A stretch of 64,000 nt of DNA from Bombus terrestris (taxonomy: Eukaryota; Arthropoda; Insecta; Hymenoptera; Apidae), in NCBI RefSeq assembly GCF_910591885.1, contig NW_025963549.1:3658001-3722000 (forward strand), read 5' to 3'. A model generated the notes under the pieces. It had not been told where the DNA came from, did no database searches, and was given only the letters and a program-made list of their open reading frames with translations. The position numbers and the translations under genes were made by a program. Position 1 is the first letter of the stretch, and every line of letters begins with the position of its first letter. Below, in pieces: positions 24,501 through 34,600 of the stretch.

Positions 24501-25636
24501 GTAAACAATGGTTTGATAAATTGAATGGCTTCTTGAAAGAACTCAACCTTAGACAAATGGAAGAAGATCCTTGTGTTTATTCAAAAAGAGATGGAGATAA
24601 AATCCTCATACTGGCAGTTTATGTGGATGACTTGATAGTAGCAACTAACAACCATAAGTTGTTTAATCACTTAAAAGAGAACTTAATAAAAAGGTTCGAA
24701 ATGAGAGACCTTGGAAAGTTGAATTTTTGTTTGGGTCTGCAATTTTACCAAAATAACGAAACCAAAGAGGTCAGGGTAAGTCAAGAGAAATACATTAAAG
24801 ATATGGTGAAGAAATTCGGTCTAGGAGATGCTAAAATTGCACTTACTCCGTTAGAAGCGAAAATAAACCTTAGTAAAGACGACGACTCACCTGAATTTGA
24901 CCCGAGCACCTATCGGTCATTGATCGGATCGCTAATGTATGCTGCCATAGCTACCAGACCTGACATAATGTATGCTGTGAGCGCGCTAAGTTGTTTTAAT
25001 GACAACCCGAAAAGAAGTCATTGGTTATCCGCCAAAAGGGTTTTACGTTACCTTAAGGGAACGTCTAACATTGGTCTATGTTTCAGAGACACTGGTGACG
25101 ATCTAACAGGATATACCGACTCCGACTGGGGAGGTGATATTGTCGATAGGAAATCTAGAACTGGCTTCATATTCAAATTATCAAATAGTGCCATATCATG
25201 GGAATCTAGAAAACAAAAAAGTGTGGCGATTTCCAGCACCGAGGCCGAATACATGGCGCTAACAGAAGCCACTAGAGAAGCCGTATACTTACGACGATTC
25301 CTAAACAAGTTCGATACAGTAGCTGAAGATAGAGCAACCAAAATATACTGCGACAACCAGAGTGCAGCTAAGCTGGTACAAAACCCAATGTTCCACGGTC
25401 GTACGAAACACATAGACGTCCGACATCACTATGTTCGTGAGATTTTCCAACAGGGGATCATTGGAATTTGCTACATGCCCTCGAATGAGATGCCAGCTGA
25501 CTTGTTAACGAAAAGTTTGGGAAGGCCAAGTCATAATGCTCACCTAGAGACTATTGGTTTGACGAGCGCTCGAATTCCGTTGAGAGGGGGTGTTGAAAAT
25601 AACAACGTGAGTTCTCGCTCGCCATCTATATGCTGA
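21584..25636 (+). CDS. Copia Gag-Pol polyprotein (1350 aa, intact)
   Basis: Encodes the structural and enzymatic proteins of the retrotransposon in one frame. The N-terminal ~190 residues are the Copia Gag capsid-like region (NYDTWKMQM near 16-24). A CX2CX4HX4C zinc knuckle follows at C234, C237, H242, C247. The protease has the DSGAT active site at D306. Integrase has the HHCC zinc domain (H438, H443, C472, C475) and catalytic D503, D566, E602 with 35 residues between the last two. An acidic linker (about 725-770) leads to two GRP-containing basic motifs at 778-784 and 793-797. Reverse transcriptase has D928 and the YVDD box (D1015, D1016). RNase H has TDSDW (D1179), STEAEY (E1222), CDNQSA (D1257) and HIDVRHH (D1278). 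Length is normal for Copia. The start at 21584 has A at -3; Met5 is an alternative. The last 14 codons and the stop lie in the right LTR. No frameshift or stop is seen. Particles would assemble in the cytoplasm and the cDNA integrate in the nucleus. Confidence 0.97.
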   Translation: MSSGMSSNIEKLNRENYDTWKMQMKAILVKDDLWEYVDGTISKPQAADEASLWNKRDGKAQADIILAVSSSELCHVKHCKTSHEIWNKLKEVYESKGPARKATLLKQLLFARMPGNENMSDHLNNFFSHVDKLKEMDIEIADDLLSILLLYSVPNTYENFRCAIESRDQLPTPDVLRTKLLEEANSRRNSNAASDHQEALQVEDSNKYKRYDKNKNFLNKNGLAKANKAKHIECFYCHKRGHKANQCLKKKSDDHKAQLAQVPEIPNTEQCLHISNIQDEDNQGNSIITDISLNTNMELPKEWCIDSGATSHMCCDINCFESIEPIKNQRVRLANDKLAQIKGKGTAILFSYKKNKLEKFRLENALYVPELKANLISVSKVTAKGKRIMFTNMTATILGEKDEIITTASRKRDLYIVDTRPEYVGMVCENKNTLMDWHYKYGHLNESDLWKLINKNMVNGLPDIRRSKMNACEICLKGKQAAIPIPKRSEPRKLEILELIHSDVCGPIKQASVGGARYFATFIDDTSRLVHVYILKTKDEVKSAFLKFKALVERQTGKRIKALRTDNGLEYLGKEFTNELENCGIRREFTTPHTPQQNGVAERMNRTLVEMARCMLIQSNLPIHFWAEAVNTASYIRNRCPTVHGKTPYEIWHKRKPNVNHLKIFGTEAYALNKRPDKGKFEARSTKCIFLGYADEAKAFRLWNPNKRKIIISRDVSFLKNIECHNDETENEHEQFKYELINQKLDEETAEEIQEQEHDDDENLDQNENSGQDRSVVKRGRGRPTIIRTGNVGRPRKIYQTVPIDQEMVQLVNDNLTESVDELLSGPHAEKWKEAMKTEYDGLIKNDVWELVKCPANRSPIGSKWVLKTKYKENGEVERRKARLVARGFAQKPGIEYNETFAPVARLTSIRVIMALAAKLKLDLYQLDITMAYTYGDLKEDIYMQQAKYFEVSGKEDHVYHLKKSLYGLKQSGKQWFDKLNGFLKELNLRQMEEDPCVYSKRDGDKILILAVYVDDLIVATNNHKLFNHLKENLIKRFEMRDLGKLNFCLGLQFYQNNETKEVRVSQEKYIKDMVKKFGLGDAKIALTPLEAKINLSKDDDSPEFDPSTYRSLIGSLMYAAIATRPDIMYAVSALSCFNDNPKRSHWLSAKRVLRYLKGTSNIGLCFRDTGDDLTGYTDSDWGGDIVDRKSRTGFIFKLSNSAISWESRKQKSVAISSTEAEYMALTEATREAVYLRRFLNKFDTVAEDRATKIYCDNQSAAKLVQNPMFHGRTKHIDVRHHYVREIFQQGIIGICYMPSNEMPADLLTKSLGRPSHNAHLETIGLTSARIPLRGGVENNNVSSRSPSIC
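25582..25590 (+). promoter_or_regulatory. Polypurine tract
   Basis: GAGAGGGGG directly abuts the right LTR, the expected position of the plus-strand primer. It is also translated: it codes for the RGG of the LRGGVEN motif near the end of Gag-Pol. Confidence 0.92.
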
Positions 25637-25855
25637 CGGCTAGTTACAAAAGAAGTAACTAGAAGTTGTTCCTAGACACGGTCGATAGACCTGATCGATA
25701 GTTTTAGGACCCCTCTTGCCTTTTTTTTCATTCGTTTGTGACCCTTCTAAGTGTGTGCAATAAAGCTCTTTCTGCCTCGAGAAGTGTAGATTTATTATCT
25801 ATATAACATAATAATAACTAACACGATCCTACCTCTAAAACATAAAATAACAACA
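25591..25855 (+). repeat. 3' LTR (265 bp)
   Basis: Same length as the left LTR with a single substitution (A in AACACGATCC). Its first 46 bases encode the C-terminus and stop codon of Gag-Pol (stop 25634-25636). The hairpin at 25640-25662 and AATAAA at 25759-25764 are repeated from the left LTR. It ends CAACA next to the second CCAAC. Confidence 0.97.
25759..25764 (+). terminator. AATAAA polyadenylation signal in the 3' LTR
   Basis: Exact AATAAA in the right LTR, in the position expected to direct 3' end formation of the genomic transcript about 10-30 bases further on. It is identical to the left LTR copy. Confidence 0.65.
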
Positions 25856-25860
25856 CCAAC
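25856..25860 (+). other. Target-site duplication, right copy (CCAAC)
   Basis: CCAAC directly follows the right LTR and equals 21104-21108. It is followed by CTCACAACCG, the normal continuation of the satellite monomer, so no satellite bases were lost or gained apart from the duplication. Confidence 0.97.
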
Positions 25861-26214
25861 CTCACAACCGATCCGACACGTTAGCAAATTTGATATAAGT
25901 CGCCTCCATATCGAATAACGAACGCAAGAGGGATTGGTTTTAGGTTAGTCTATAGTTTTCGAGCGAGCGCAGCGAGCGAGGGACGCGTAAAGGTGTGTCA
26001 CAAAGCAACGGCTTGGCACCTAGGGACATTGAAATATTCGCACCAGCCCGAGGAACCGCAAGTATTTATCGAATTGCGTACTGACAAAAGTTTACAGTTT
26101 ACCAATAGCTTTACATAAGTAGTAATATTTCCACATAGTACAGTGCAACGTGTGGTCCGAAATCGCTGACAAAATTAGGCAAAGCAGGAAATATATGCAA
26201 GGCAATGCAAGGTA

Positions 26215-29200
26215 TATGTATAGCGTGGAGTTTGTAATCGTTGCTCGCTCGTACCGCTCGCTCGTAAAAATCTAGTCCAACCTCACAACCGCTCCGACAC
26301 GTTAGCAAATTTGATATAAGTCGCCTCCATATCGAATAACGAACGCAAGAGGGATTGGTTTTAGGATAGTCTATAGTTTTCGAGCGAGCGCAGCGAGCGA
26401 GGGACGCGTAAAGGTGTGTCACAAACCAACAGTTTGGCACATAGGGACATTGAAATATTCGCACCAGCTCGAGGAACCGCAAGTCTTTATCGAATTGCGT
26501 ACTGACAAAAGTTTACAGTTTACCAATAGTTTTACATAAATAGTAATATTTTCACATAGTACAGTGCAACGTGTGGTCCGAAATCGCTGACAAAATTAGG
26601 CAATAACAGGAAATATATGCAAGGCAATATAAGGTATATGTATAGCTTGGAAGTTGTAATCGTTGCTCGCTCGCTCCGCTCGCTCGTAAAAATCTAGTCC
26701 AACCTCACAACCGATCCGACACGTTAGCAAATTTGATATAAGTCGCCTCCATATCGAATAACGAACGCAAGAGGGATTGGTTTTAGGTTAGTCTATAGTT
26801 TTCGAGCGAGCGCAGCGAGCGAGGGACGCGTAAAGGTGTGTCACAAAGCAACGGCTTGGCACCTAGGGACATTGAAATATTCGCACCAGCCCGAGGAACC
26901 GCAAGTATTTATCGAATTGCGTACTGACAAAAGTTTACAGTTTATCAATAGCTTTACATAAGTAGTAATATTTCCACATAGTACAGTGCAACGTGTGGTC
27001 CGAAATCGCTGACAAAATTAGGCAAAGCAGGAAATATATGCAAGGCAATGTAAGGTATATGTATAGCGTGGAGTTTGTAATCGTTGCTCGCTCGTACCGC
27101 TCGCTCGTAAAAATCTAGTCCAACCTCACAACCGATCCGACACGTTAGCAAATTTGATATAAGTCGCCTCCATATCGAATAACGAACGCAAGAGGGATTG
27201 GTTTTTGGTTAGTCTATAGTTTTTGAGCGAGCGCAGCGAGCGAGCGACGCGTAAAGGTGTGTCACAAACCAACAGTTTGGCACATAGGGACACTGAAATA
27301 TTCGCACCAGCTCGAGGAACCGCAAGTCTTTATCGAATTGCGTACTGACAAAAGTTTACAGTTTACCAATAGTTTTACATAAACAGTAATATTTTCACAT
27401 AGTACAGTGCAACGTGTGGTCCGAAATCGCTGACAAAATTAGGCAGTAACAGGAAATATATGCAAGGCAATATAAGGTATATGTATAGCTTGGAAGTTGT
27501 AATCGTTGCTCGCTCGCTCCGCTCGCTCGTAAAAATCTAGTCCAACCTCACAACCGATCCGACACGTTAGCAAATTTGATATAAGTCACCTCCATATCGA
27601 ATAACGAACGCAAGAGGGATTGGTTTTAGGTTAGTCTATAGTTTTCGAGCGAGCGCAACGAGCGAGCGACGCGTAAAGGTGTGTCACAAACCAACAGTTT
27701 GGTACATAGGGACATTGAAATATTCGCACCAGCTCGAGGAACCGCAAGTCTTTATCGAATTGCGTACTGACAAAAGTTTACAGTTTACCAATAGTTTTAC
27801 ATAAATAGTAATATTTTCACATAGTACAGTGCAACGTGTGGTCCGAAATCGCTGACAAAATTAGGCAATAACAGGAAATATATGCAAGGCAATATACGGT
27901 ATATGTATAGCTTGGAAGTTGTAATCGTTGCTCGCTCGCTCCGCTCGCTCGTAAAAATCTAGTCCAACCTCACAACCGATCCGACACGTTAGCAAATTTG
28001 AAATAAGTCGCCTCCATATCGAATAACGAACGCAAGAGGGATTGGTTTTAGGTTAGTCTATAGTTTTCGAGCGAGCGCAGCGAGCGAGGGACGCGTAAAG
28101 GTGTGTCACAAACCAACAGTTTGGCACATAGGGACATTGAAATATTCGCACCAGCTCGAGGAACCGCAAGTCTTTATCGAATTGCGTACTGACAAAAGTT
28201 TACAGTTTACCAATAGTTTTACATAAACAGTAATATTTTCACATAGTACAGTGCAACGTGTGGTCCGAAATCGCTGACAAAATTAGGCAGTAACATGAAA
28301 TATATGCAAGACAATATAAAGAATATTTATTGCTTGGAAATTGTAATCGTTGCTCGCTCGCTCCGCTCGGTCGTAAAAATCTAGTCCAACCTCACAACCG
28401 TTCCGACACGTTGGCAAATTTGAAATAAGTCGCCTCCATATCGAATAACGAACGCAAGAGGGATTGATTTTAGGTTAGTCTATAGTTTTCGAGCGAGCGC
28501 AGCGAGCGAGCGACGCGTAAAGGTGTGTCACAAAGCAACGGCTTGGCACCTAGGGACATTGAAATATTCGCACCAGCCCGAGGAACCGCAAGTCTTTATC
28601 GAATTGCGTACTGACATAAGTTTACAGTTTATCAATAGTTTTACATAAGTAGTAATATTTCCACATAGTACAGTGCAACGTGTGGTCCGAAATCGCTGAC
28701 AAAATTAGGCAATAACAGGAAATATATGCAAGACAATATAAGGTATATGTATAGCGTGGAAATCGTAACAGTTGCTCGCTCGCTCCCCTCGCTCGTAAAA
28801 ATCTAGTCCAACCTCACAACCGATCCGACACGTTAGTAAATTTGAAATAAGTCGCCTCCTTATCGAATAACGAACGCAAGAGGGCTTGGTTTTAGGTTAG
28901 ACTATAGTTTTCGAGCGAGCGCAGCGAGCGAGGGTCTCGTAAATGTGTGTCACAATCCAACGGTTTGGCACATAGGGACATTGAAATATTCGCAGCCCGA
29001 GGAGCCGGAAGTCTTTATCGAATTGCGTACTGACGAAAGTTTACAGTTTATCAATAGTTTGACATAAATAGTAATATTTCCACATAGTACGGTGCAATGT
29101 GTGGTCCGAAATCGCTGACAAAATTAGGCAATAACAGGAAATATATGCAAGGCAATATAAGGTATATGTATAGCGTGGAAATTGTAATCGTTGCTCGCTC

Positions 29201-31692
29201 GTACCGCTCGCTCGTAAAAATCTAGTCCAACCTCACAACCGATCCGACACGTTAGTAAATTTGAAATAAGTCGCCTCCTTATCGAATAACGAACGCAAGA
29301 GGGCTTGGTTTTAGGTTAGACTATAGTTTTCGAGCGAGCGCAGCGAGCGAGGGTCGCGTAAATGTGTGTCACAATCCAACGGTTTGGCACATAGGGACAT
29401 TGAAATATTCGCACCAGCCCGAGGAACCGCAAGTCTTTATCGAATTGCGTACTGACAAAAGTTTACAGTTTATCAATAGTTTTACATAACTAGTAATATT
29501 TCCACATAGTACAGTGCAATGTGTGGTCCGAAATCGCTGACAAAATTAGGCAATAATAGGAAATATATGCAAGGCAATATAAGGTATATGTATAGCATTG
29601 AAATTGTAACCGTTGTTCGCTCGCTCCGCTCGCTCGTAAAAATCTAGTCCAACCTCACAACCGATCCGACACGTTAGTAAATTTGAAATAAGTCGCCTCC
29701 TTATCGAATAACGAACGCAAGAGGGATTGGTTTTAGGTTAGGCTATAGTTTTCGAGCGAGCGCAGCGAGCAACGGTCGCGTAAATGTGTGTCATAATCCA
29801 ACGGTTTGGCACCTAGGGACATTGAAATATTCGCACCAGCCCGAGGAACCGCAAGTCTTTATCGAATTGCGTACTGACAAAAGTTTACAGTTTACCAATA
29901 GTTTTACATAAACAGTAATATTTTCACATAGTACAGTGCAATGTGTGGTCCGAAATCGCTGACAAAATTAGGCAAAGCAGGAAATATATGCAAGGCAATG
30001 CAAGGTATATGTATAGCGTGGAGTTTGTAATCGTTGCTCGCTCGTACCGCTCGCTCGTAAAAATCTAATCCAACCTCACAACCGATCCGACACGTTCCCA
30101 AATTTGAAATAAGTCGCCTCCATTTCCAATGACGAACGCAAGAGGGATTGGTTTTAGGTTTGGCTATAGTTTTCGAGCGAGCGCAGCGAGCGAGGGACGC
30201 GTAAAGGTGTGTCACAAACCAACCGTTTGGCACATAGGGACATTGAAATATTCGCACCAGCCCGAGGAGCTGGAAGTCTTTATCGAATTGCCTGCTGACA
30301 AAAGTTTACAGTTTATCAATAGTTTTACATAAACAGTAATATTTTCACATAGTACAGTGCAACGTGTGTTCCGAAATCGCTGACAAAATTAGGCAATAAC
30401 AGGAAATATATGCAAGGCAATGCAAGGTATATGTATAGCGTGGAGTTTGTAATCGTTGCTCGCTCGTACCGCTCGCTCGTAAAAATCTAGTCCAACCTCA
30501 CAACCGCTCCGACACGTTAGCAAATTTGATATAAGTCGCCTCCATATCGAATAACGAACGCAAGAGGGATTGGTTTTAGGATAGTCTATAGTTTTCGAGC
30601 GAGCGCAGCGAGCGAGGGACGCGTAAAGGTGTGTCACAAACCAACAGTTTGGCACATAGGGACATTGAAATATTCGCACCAGCTCGAGGAACCGCAAGTC
30701 TTTATCGAATTGCGTACTGACAAAAGTTTACAGTTTACCAATAGTTTTACATAAATAGTAATATTTTCACATAGTACAGTGCAACGTGTGGTCCGAAATC
30801 GCTGACAAAATTAGGCAATAACAGGAAATATATGCAAGGCAATATAAGGTATATGTATAGCTTGGAAGTTGTAATCGTTGCTCGCTCGCTCCGCTCGCTC
30901 GTAAAAATCTAGTCCAACCTCACAACCGATCCGACACGTTAGCAAATTTGATATAAGTCGCCTCCATATCGAATAACGAACGCAAGAGGGATTGGTTTTA
31001 GGTTAGTCTATAGTTTTCGAGCGAGCGCAGCGAGCGAGGGACGCGTAAAGGTGTGTCACAAAGCAACGGCTTGGCACCTAGGGACATTGAAATATTCGCA
31101 CCAGCCCGAGGAACCGCAAGTCTTTATCGAATTGCGTACTGACAAAAGTTTACAGTTTATCAATAGCTTTACATAAGTAGTAATATTTCCACATAGTACA
31201 GTGCAACGTGTGGTCCGAAATCGCTGACAAAATTAGGCAATAACAGGAAATATATGCAAGGCAATATAAGGTATATGTATAGCGTGGAAATTGTAACCGT
31301 TGCTCGCTCGCTCCCCTCGCTCGTAAAAATCTAGTCCAACCTCACAACCGATCCGACACGTTAGTAAATTTGAAATAAGTCGCCTCCTTATCGAATAACG
31401 AACGCAAGAGGGCTTGGTTTTAGGTTAGACTATAGTTTTCGAGCGAGCGCAGCGAGCGAGGGTCTCGTAAATGTGTGTCACAATCCAACGGTTTGGCACA
31501 TAGGGACATTGAAATATTCGCAGCCCGAGGAGCCGGAAGTCTTTATCGAATTGCGTACTGACGAAAGTTTACAGTTTATCAATAGTTTGACATAAATAGT
31601 AATATTTCCACATAGTACGGTGCAATGTGTGGTCGGAAATCGCTGACAAAATTAGGCAATAATAGGAAATATATGCAAGACAATATAAGGTA
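26215..31692. repeat. Domain III higher-order repeat, copy A (13 monomers, 5478 bp)
   Basis: Markers in this block reappear exactly 5478 bp downstream: 26264 to 31742 (GCTCCGACACG monomer), 26954 to 32432, 27202 to 32680 (GTTTTTGGTTAG with TTTTTGAGCGAG), 29904 to 35382, 30129 to 35607. Thirteen monomers were copied as a unit. The two copies are nearly identical apart from single changes and one dense patch at about 28290-28345. Confidence 0.85.
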
Positions 31693-34600
31693 TATGTATA
31701 GCGTGGAGATTGTAATCGTTGCTCGCTCGTACCGCTCGCTCGTAAAAATCTAGTCCAACCTCACAACCGCTCCGACACGTTAGCAAATTTGATATAAGTC
31801 GCCTCCATATCGAATAACGAACGCAAGAGGGATTGGTTTTAGGATAGTCTATAGTTTTCGAGCGAGCGCAGCGAGCGAGGGACGCGTAAAGGTGTGTCAC
31901 AAACCAACAGTTTGGCACATAGGGACATTGAAATATTCGCACCAGCTCGAGGAACCGCAAGTCTTTATCGAATTGCGTACTGACAAAAGTTTACAGTTTA
32001 CCAATAGTTTTACATAAACAGTAATATTTTCACATAGTACAGTGCAACGTGTGGTCCGAAATCGCTGACAAAATTAGGCAATAACAGGAAATATATGCAA
32101 GGCAATATAAGGTATATGTATAGCTTGGAAGTTGTAATCGTTGCTCGCTCGCTCCGCTCGCTCGTAAAAATCTAGTCCAACCTCACAACCGATCCGACAC
32201 GTTAGCAAATTTGATATAAGTCGCCTCCATATCGAATAACGAACGCAAGAGGGATTGGTTTTAGGTTAGTCTATAGTTTTCGAGCGAGCGCAGCGAGCGA
32301 GGGACGCGTAAAGGTGTGTCACAAAGCAACGGCTTGGCACCTAGGGACATTGAAATATTCGCACCAGCCCGAGGAACCGCAAGTATTTATCGAATTGCGT
32401 ACTGACAAAAGTTTACAGTTTATCAATAGCTTTACATAAGTAGTAATATTTCCACATAGTACAGTGCAACGTGTGGTCCGAAATCGCTGACAAAATTAGG
32501 CAAAGCAGGAAATATATGCAAGGCAATGCAAGGTATATGTATAGCGTGGAGTTTGTAATCGTTGCTCGCTCGTACCGCTCGCTCGTAAAAATCTAGTCCA
32601 ACCTCACAACCGATCCGACACGTTAGCAAATTTGATATAAGTCGCCTCCATATCGAATAACGAACGCAAGAGGGATTGGTTTTTGGTTAGTCTATAGTTT
32701 TTGAGCGAGCGCAGCGAGCGAGCGACGCGTAAAGGTGTGTCACAAACCAACAGTTTGGCACATAGGGACACTGAAATATTCGCACCAGCTCGAGGAACCG
32801 CAAGTCTTTATCGAATTGCGTACTGACAAAAGTTTACAGTTTACCAATAGTTTTACATAAACAGTAATATTTTCACATAGTACAGTGCAACGTGTGGTCC
32901 GAAATCGCTGACAAAATTAGGCAGTAACAGGAAATATATGCAAGGCAATATAAGGTATATGTATAGCTTGGAAGTTGTAATCGTTGCTCGCTCGCTCCGC
33001 TCGCTCGTAAAAATCTAGTCCAACCTCACAACCGATCCGACACGTTAGCAAATTTGATATAAGTCACCTCCATATCGAATAACGAACGCAAGAGGGATTG
33101 GTTTTAGGTTAGTCTATAGTTTTCGAGCGAGCGCAACGAGCGAGCGACGCGTAAAGGTGTGTCACAAACCAACAGTTTGGTACATAGGGACATTGAAATA
33201 TTCGCACCAGCTCGAGGAACCGCAAGTCTTTATCGAATTGCGTACTGACAAAAGTTTACAGTTTACCAATAGTTTTACATAAATAGTAATATTTTCACAT
33301 AGTACAGTGCAACGTGTGGTCCGAAATCGCTGACAAAATTAGGCAATAACAGGAAATATATGCAAGGCAATATACGGTATATGTATAGCTTGGAAGTTGT
33401 AATCGTTGCTCGCTCGCTCCGCTCGCTCGTAAAAATCTAGTCCAACCTCACAACCGATCCGACACGTTAGCAAATTTGAAATAAGTCGCCTCCATATCGA
33501 ATAACGAACACAAGAGGGATTGGTTTTAGGTTAGTCTATAGTTTTCGAGCGAGCGCAGCGAGCGAGGGACGCGTAAAGGTGTGTCACAAACCAACAGTTT
33601 GGCACATAGGGACATTGAAATATTCGCACCAGCTCGAGGAACCGCAAGTCTTTATCGAATTGCGTACTGACAAAAGTTTACAGTTTACCAATAGTTTTAC
33701 ATAAACAGTAATATTTTCACATAGTACAGTGCAACGTGTGGTCCGAAATCGCTGACAAAATTAGGCAGTAACAGGAAATATATGCAAGGCAATATAAGGT
33801 ATATGTATAGCTTGGAAGTTGTAATCGTTGCTCGCTCGCTCCGCTCGGTCGTAAAAATCTAGTCCAACCTCACAACCGTTCCGACACGTTGGCAAATTTG
33901 AAATAAGTCGCCTCCATATCGAATAACGAACGCAAGAGGGATTGATTTTAGGTTAGTCTATAGTTTTCGAGCGAGCGCAGCGAGCGAGCGACGCGTAAAG
34001 GTGTGTCACAAAGCAACGGCTTGGCACCTAGGGACATTGAAATATTCGCACCAGCCCGAGGAACCGCAAGTCTTTATCGAATTGCGTACTGACATAAGTT
34101 TACAGTTTATCAATAGTTTTACATAAGTAGTAATATTTCCACATAGTACAGTGCAACGTGTGGTCCGAAATCGCTGACAAAATTAGGCAATAACAGGAAA
34201 TATATGCAAGACAATATAAGGTATATGTATAGCGTGGAAATCGTAACAGTTGCTCGCTCGCTCCCCTCGCTCGTAAAAATCTAGTCCAACCTCACAACCG
34301 ATCCGACACGTTAGTAAATTTGAAATAAGTCGCCTCCTTATCGAATAACGAACGCAAGAGGGCTTGGTTTTAGGTTAGACTATAGTTTTCGAGCGAGCGC
34401 AGCGAGCGAGGGTCTCGTAAATGTGTGTCACAATCCAACGGTTTGGCACATAGGGACATTGAAATATTCGCAGCCCGAGGAGCCGGAAGTCTTTATCGAA
34501 TTGCGTACTGACGAAAGTTTACAGTTTATCAATAGTTTGACATAAATAGTAATATTTCCACATAGTACGGTGCAATGTGTGGTCCGAAATCGCTGACAAA

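Larger units (their letters stand above)
21109..25855 (+). mobile_element. Complete Ty1/Copia LTR retrotransposon (4747 bp)
   Basis: The element runs from TGTTG to CAACA and has every part expected of an autonomous Copia element: two 265-bp LTRs, a primer-binding site next to the left LTR, an untranslated leader, one uninterrupted Gag-Pol frame in the order Gag, protease, integrase, reverse transcriptase, RNase H, and a polypurine tract next to the right LTR. Integrase preceding reverse transcriptase is diagnostic of Copia rather than Gypsy elements. The LTRs differ at only one base and the frame has no stop, so insertion is recent and the copy may be competent. It lies in the same orientation as the satellite numbering used here. 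No named family could be assigned from the sequence alone. Confidence 0.97.

Noticed and set aside
22636..25413. Antisense open frames within the Copia element
   Set aside because: They are shadows of the long Gag-Pol frame, without domains of their own.
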